Positions 30,823 to 30,831 of a stretch of DNA of 30,831 nucleotides are shown here, in pieces. The position numbers and the translations under genes were made by a program. The notes beneath the pieces are model-generated. The model did not search any database, was not told the DNA's origin, and saw only the letters and a program-made list of their open reading frames with translations. The DNA comes from DATKWU01 sp964653685 (GTDB taxonomy: Bacteria; Patescibacteriota; Microgenomatia; PFEM01; JAHIFH01): positions 1 through 30,831 of the forward strand of contig CAZZHA010000006.1 in NCBI GenBank assembly GCA_964653685.1. The letters are read 5' to 3'. The stretch's first letter is position 1, and each line of letters opens with the position of its first letter.

Positions 30823-30831
30823 GCTGCGCCT

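Noticed and set aside
1..30831. Alternative genetic code (UGA as glycine)
   Set aside because: TGA closes several well-defined genes and no in-frame TGA occurs in conserved regions.
1..30831. CRISPR array, tRNA or rRNA gene, insertion sequence
   Set aside because: No regularly spaced repeats, cloverleaf-like sequences, rRNA motifs or transposase motifs were seen in the intergenic stretches.

Overview
The window looks like chromosomal DNA of a candidate phyla radiation (Patescibacteria) bacterium, most likely Microgenomates-like. This is inferred from content: a PrgI/VirB4/M23 secretion locus of the CPR type, a DUF4012 protein, VanW, an orphan membrane-anchored solute-binding protein, very compact ribosomal and tRNA-charging genes, many ATGA overlaps, and AT-rich DNA. 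TGA is used as a stop (for example tsaD and the epimerase-DUF4012 gene), so the UGA=Gly code of Gracilibacteria/SR1 does not apply. No tRNA, rRNA, CRISPR array or transposase was seen.

Layout. (1) 34-7617, plus strand: a type IV secretion-like locus with PrgI, an unknown partner, the VirB4 ATPase, a large membrane/M23 peptidase protein, and a single-pass membrane protein. The M23 gene is cut by a 100-N scaffold gap whose flanks are an identical 55-bp sequence. Removing the gap and one copy restores a single 840-codon frame. (2) 7625-10332, minus strand: dnaN and dnaA, with a cluster of DnaA-box-like sites and AT-rich DNA between them (candidate oriC) and a perfect DnaA box inside the putative dnaA promoter. 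(3) 10457-14994, plus strand: rpmH-rnpA-yidD-yidC-jag, running by ATGA overlaps into an O-antigen-ligase-like protein and a flippase. An RNase HI gene follows. (4) 15521-19247: a 971-aa SDR-epimerase/DUF4012 fusion and ribosomal protein L25. (5) 19256-24816, minus strand: TPR protein, valS, tsaD and VanW. (6) 24840-27321: an anchored solute-binding protein transcribed divergently from vanW, then a nucleotidyltransferase whose C-terminal part lies in another frame. (7) 27322-28700: an insert-like block with two small multi-pass membrane proteins, higher GC, twin promoters, hairpins, a strong terminator and a perfect 16-bp inverted repeat at 27406-27421/28685-28700. (8) 28775-30751: a zinc-ribbon protein that probably starts at CTG, tiny coupled ORFs, a PsbP-like lipobox-less membrane protein and a DedA protein.

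How it fits together. The replication and ribosome-biogenesis core (dnaA/dnaN, rpmH/rnpA/yidD/yidC/jag) is flanked by envelope functions: secretion or DNA-uptake machinery with its own wall hydrolase, polysaccharide polymerisation and flipping, VanW, and the DUF4012 protein. Many genes have a -10 box only 6-12 nt before the start codon, which suggests frequent leaderless transcripts. Others carry strong Shine-Dalgarno sites.

The strongest leads are the assembly artefact that hides an intact gene, the SDR-DUF4012 fusion with a Tyr-to-Phe change, the inverted-repeat-bounded block, and the CTG-initiated zinc-ribbon gene.
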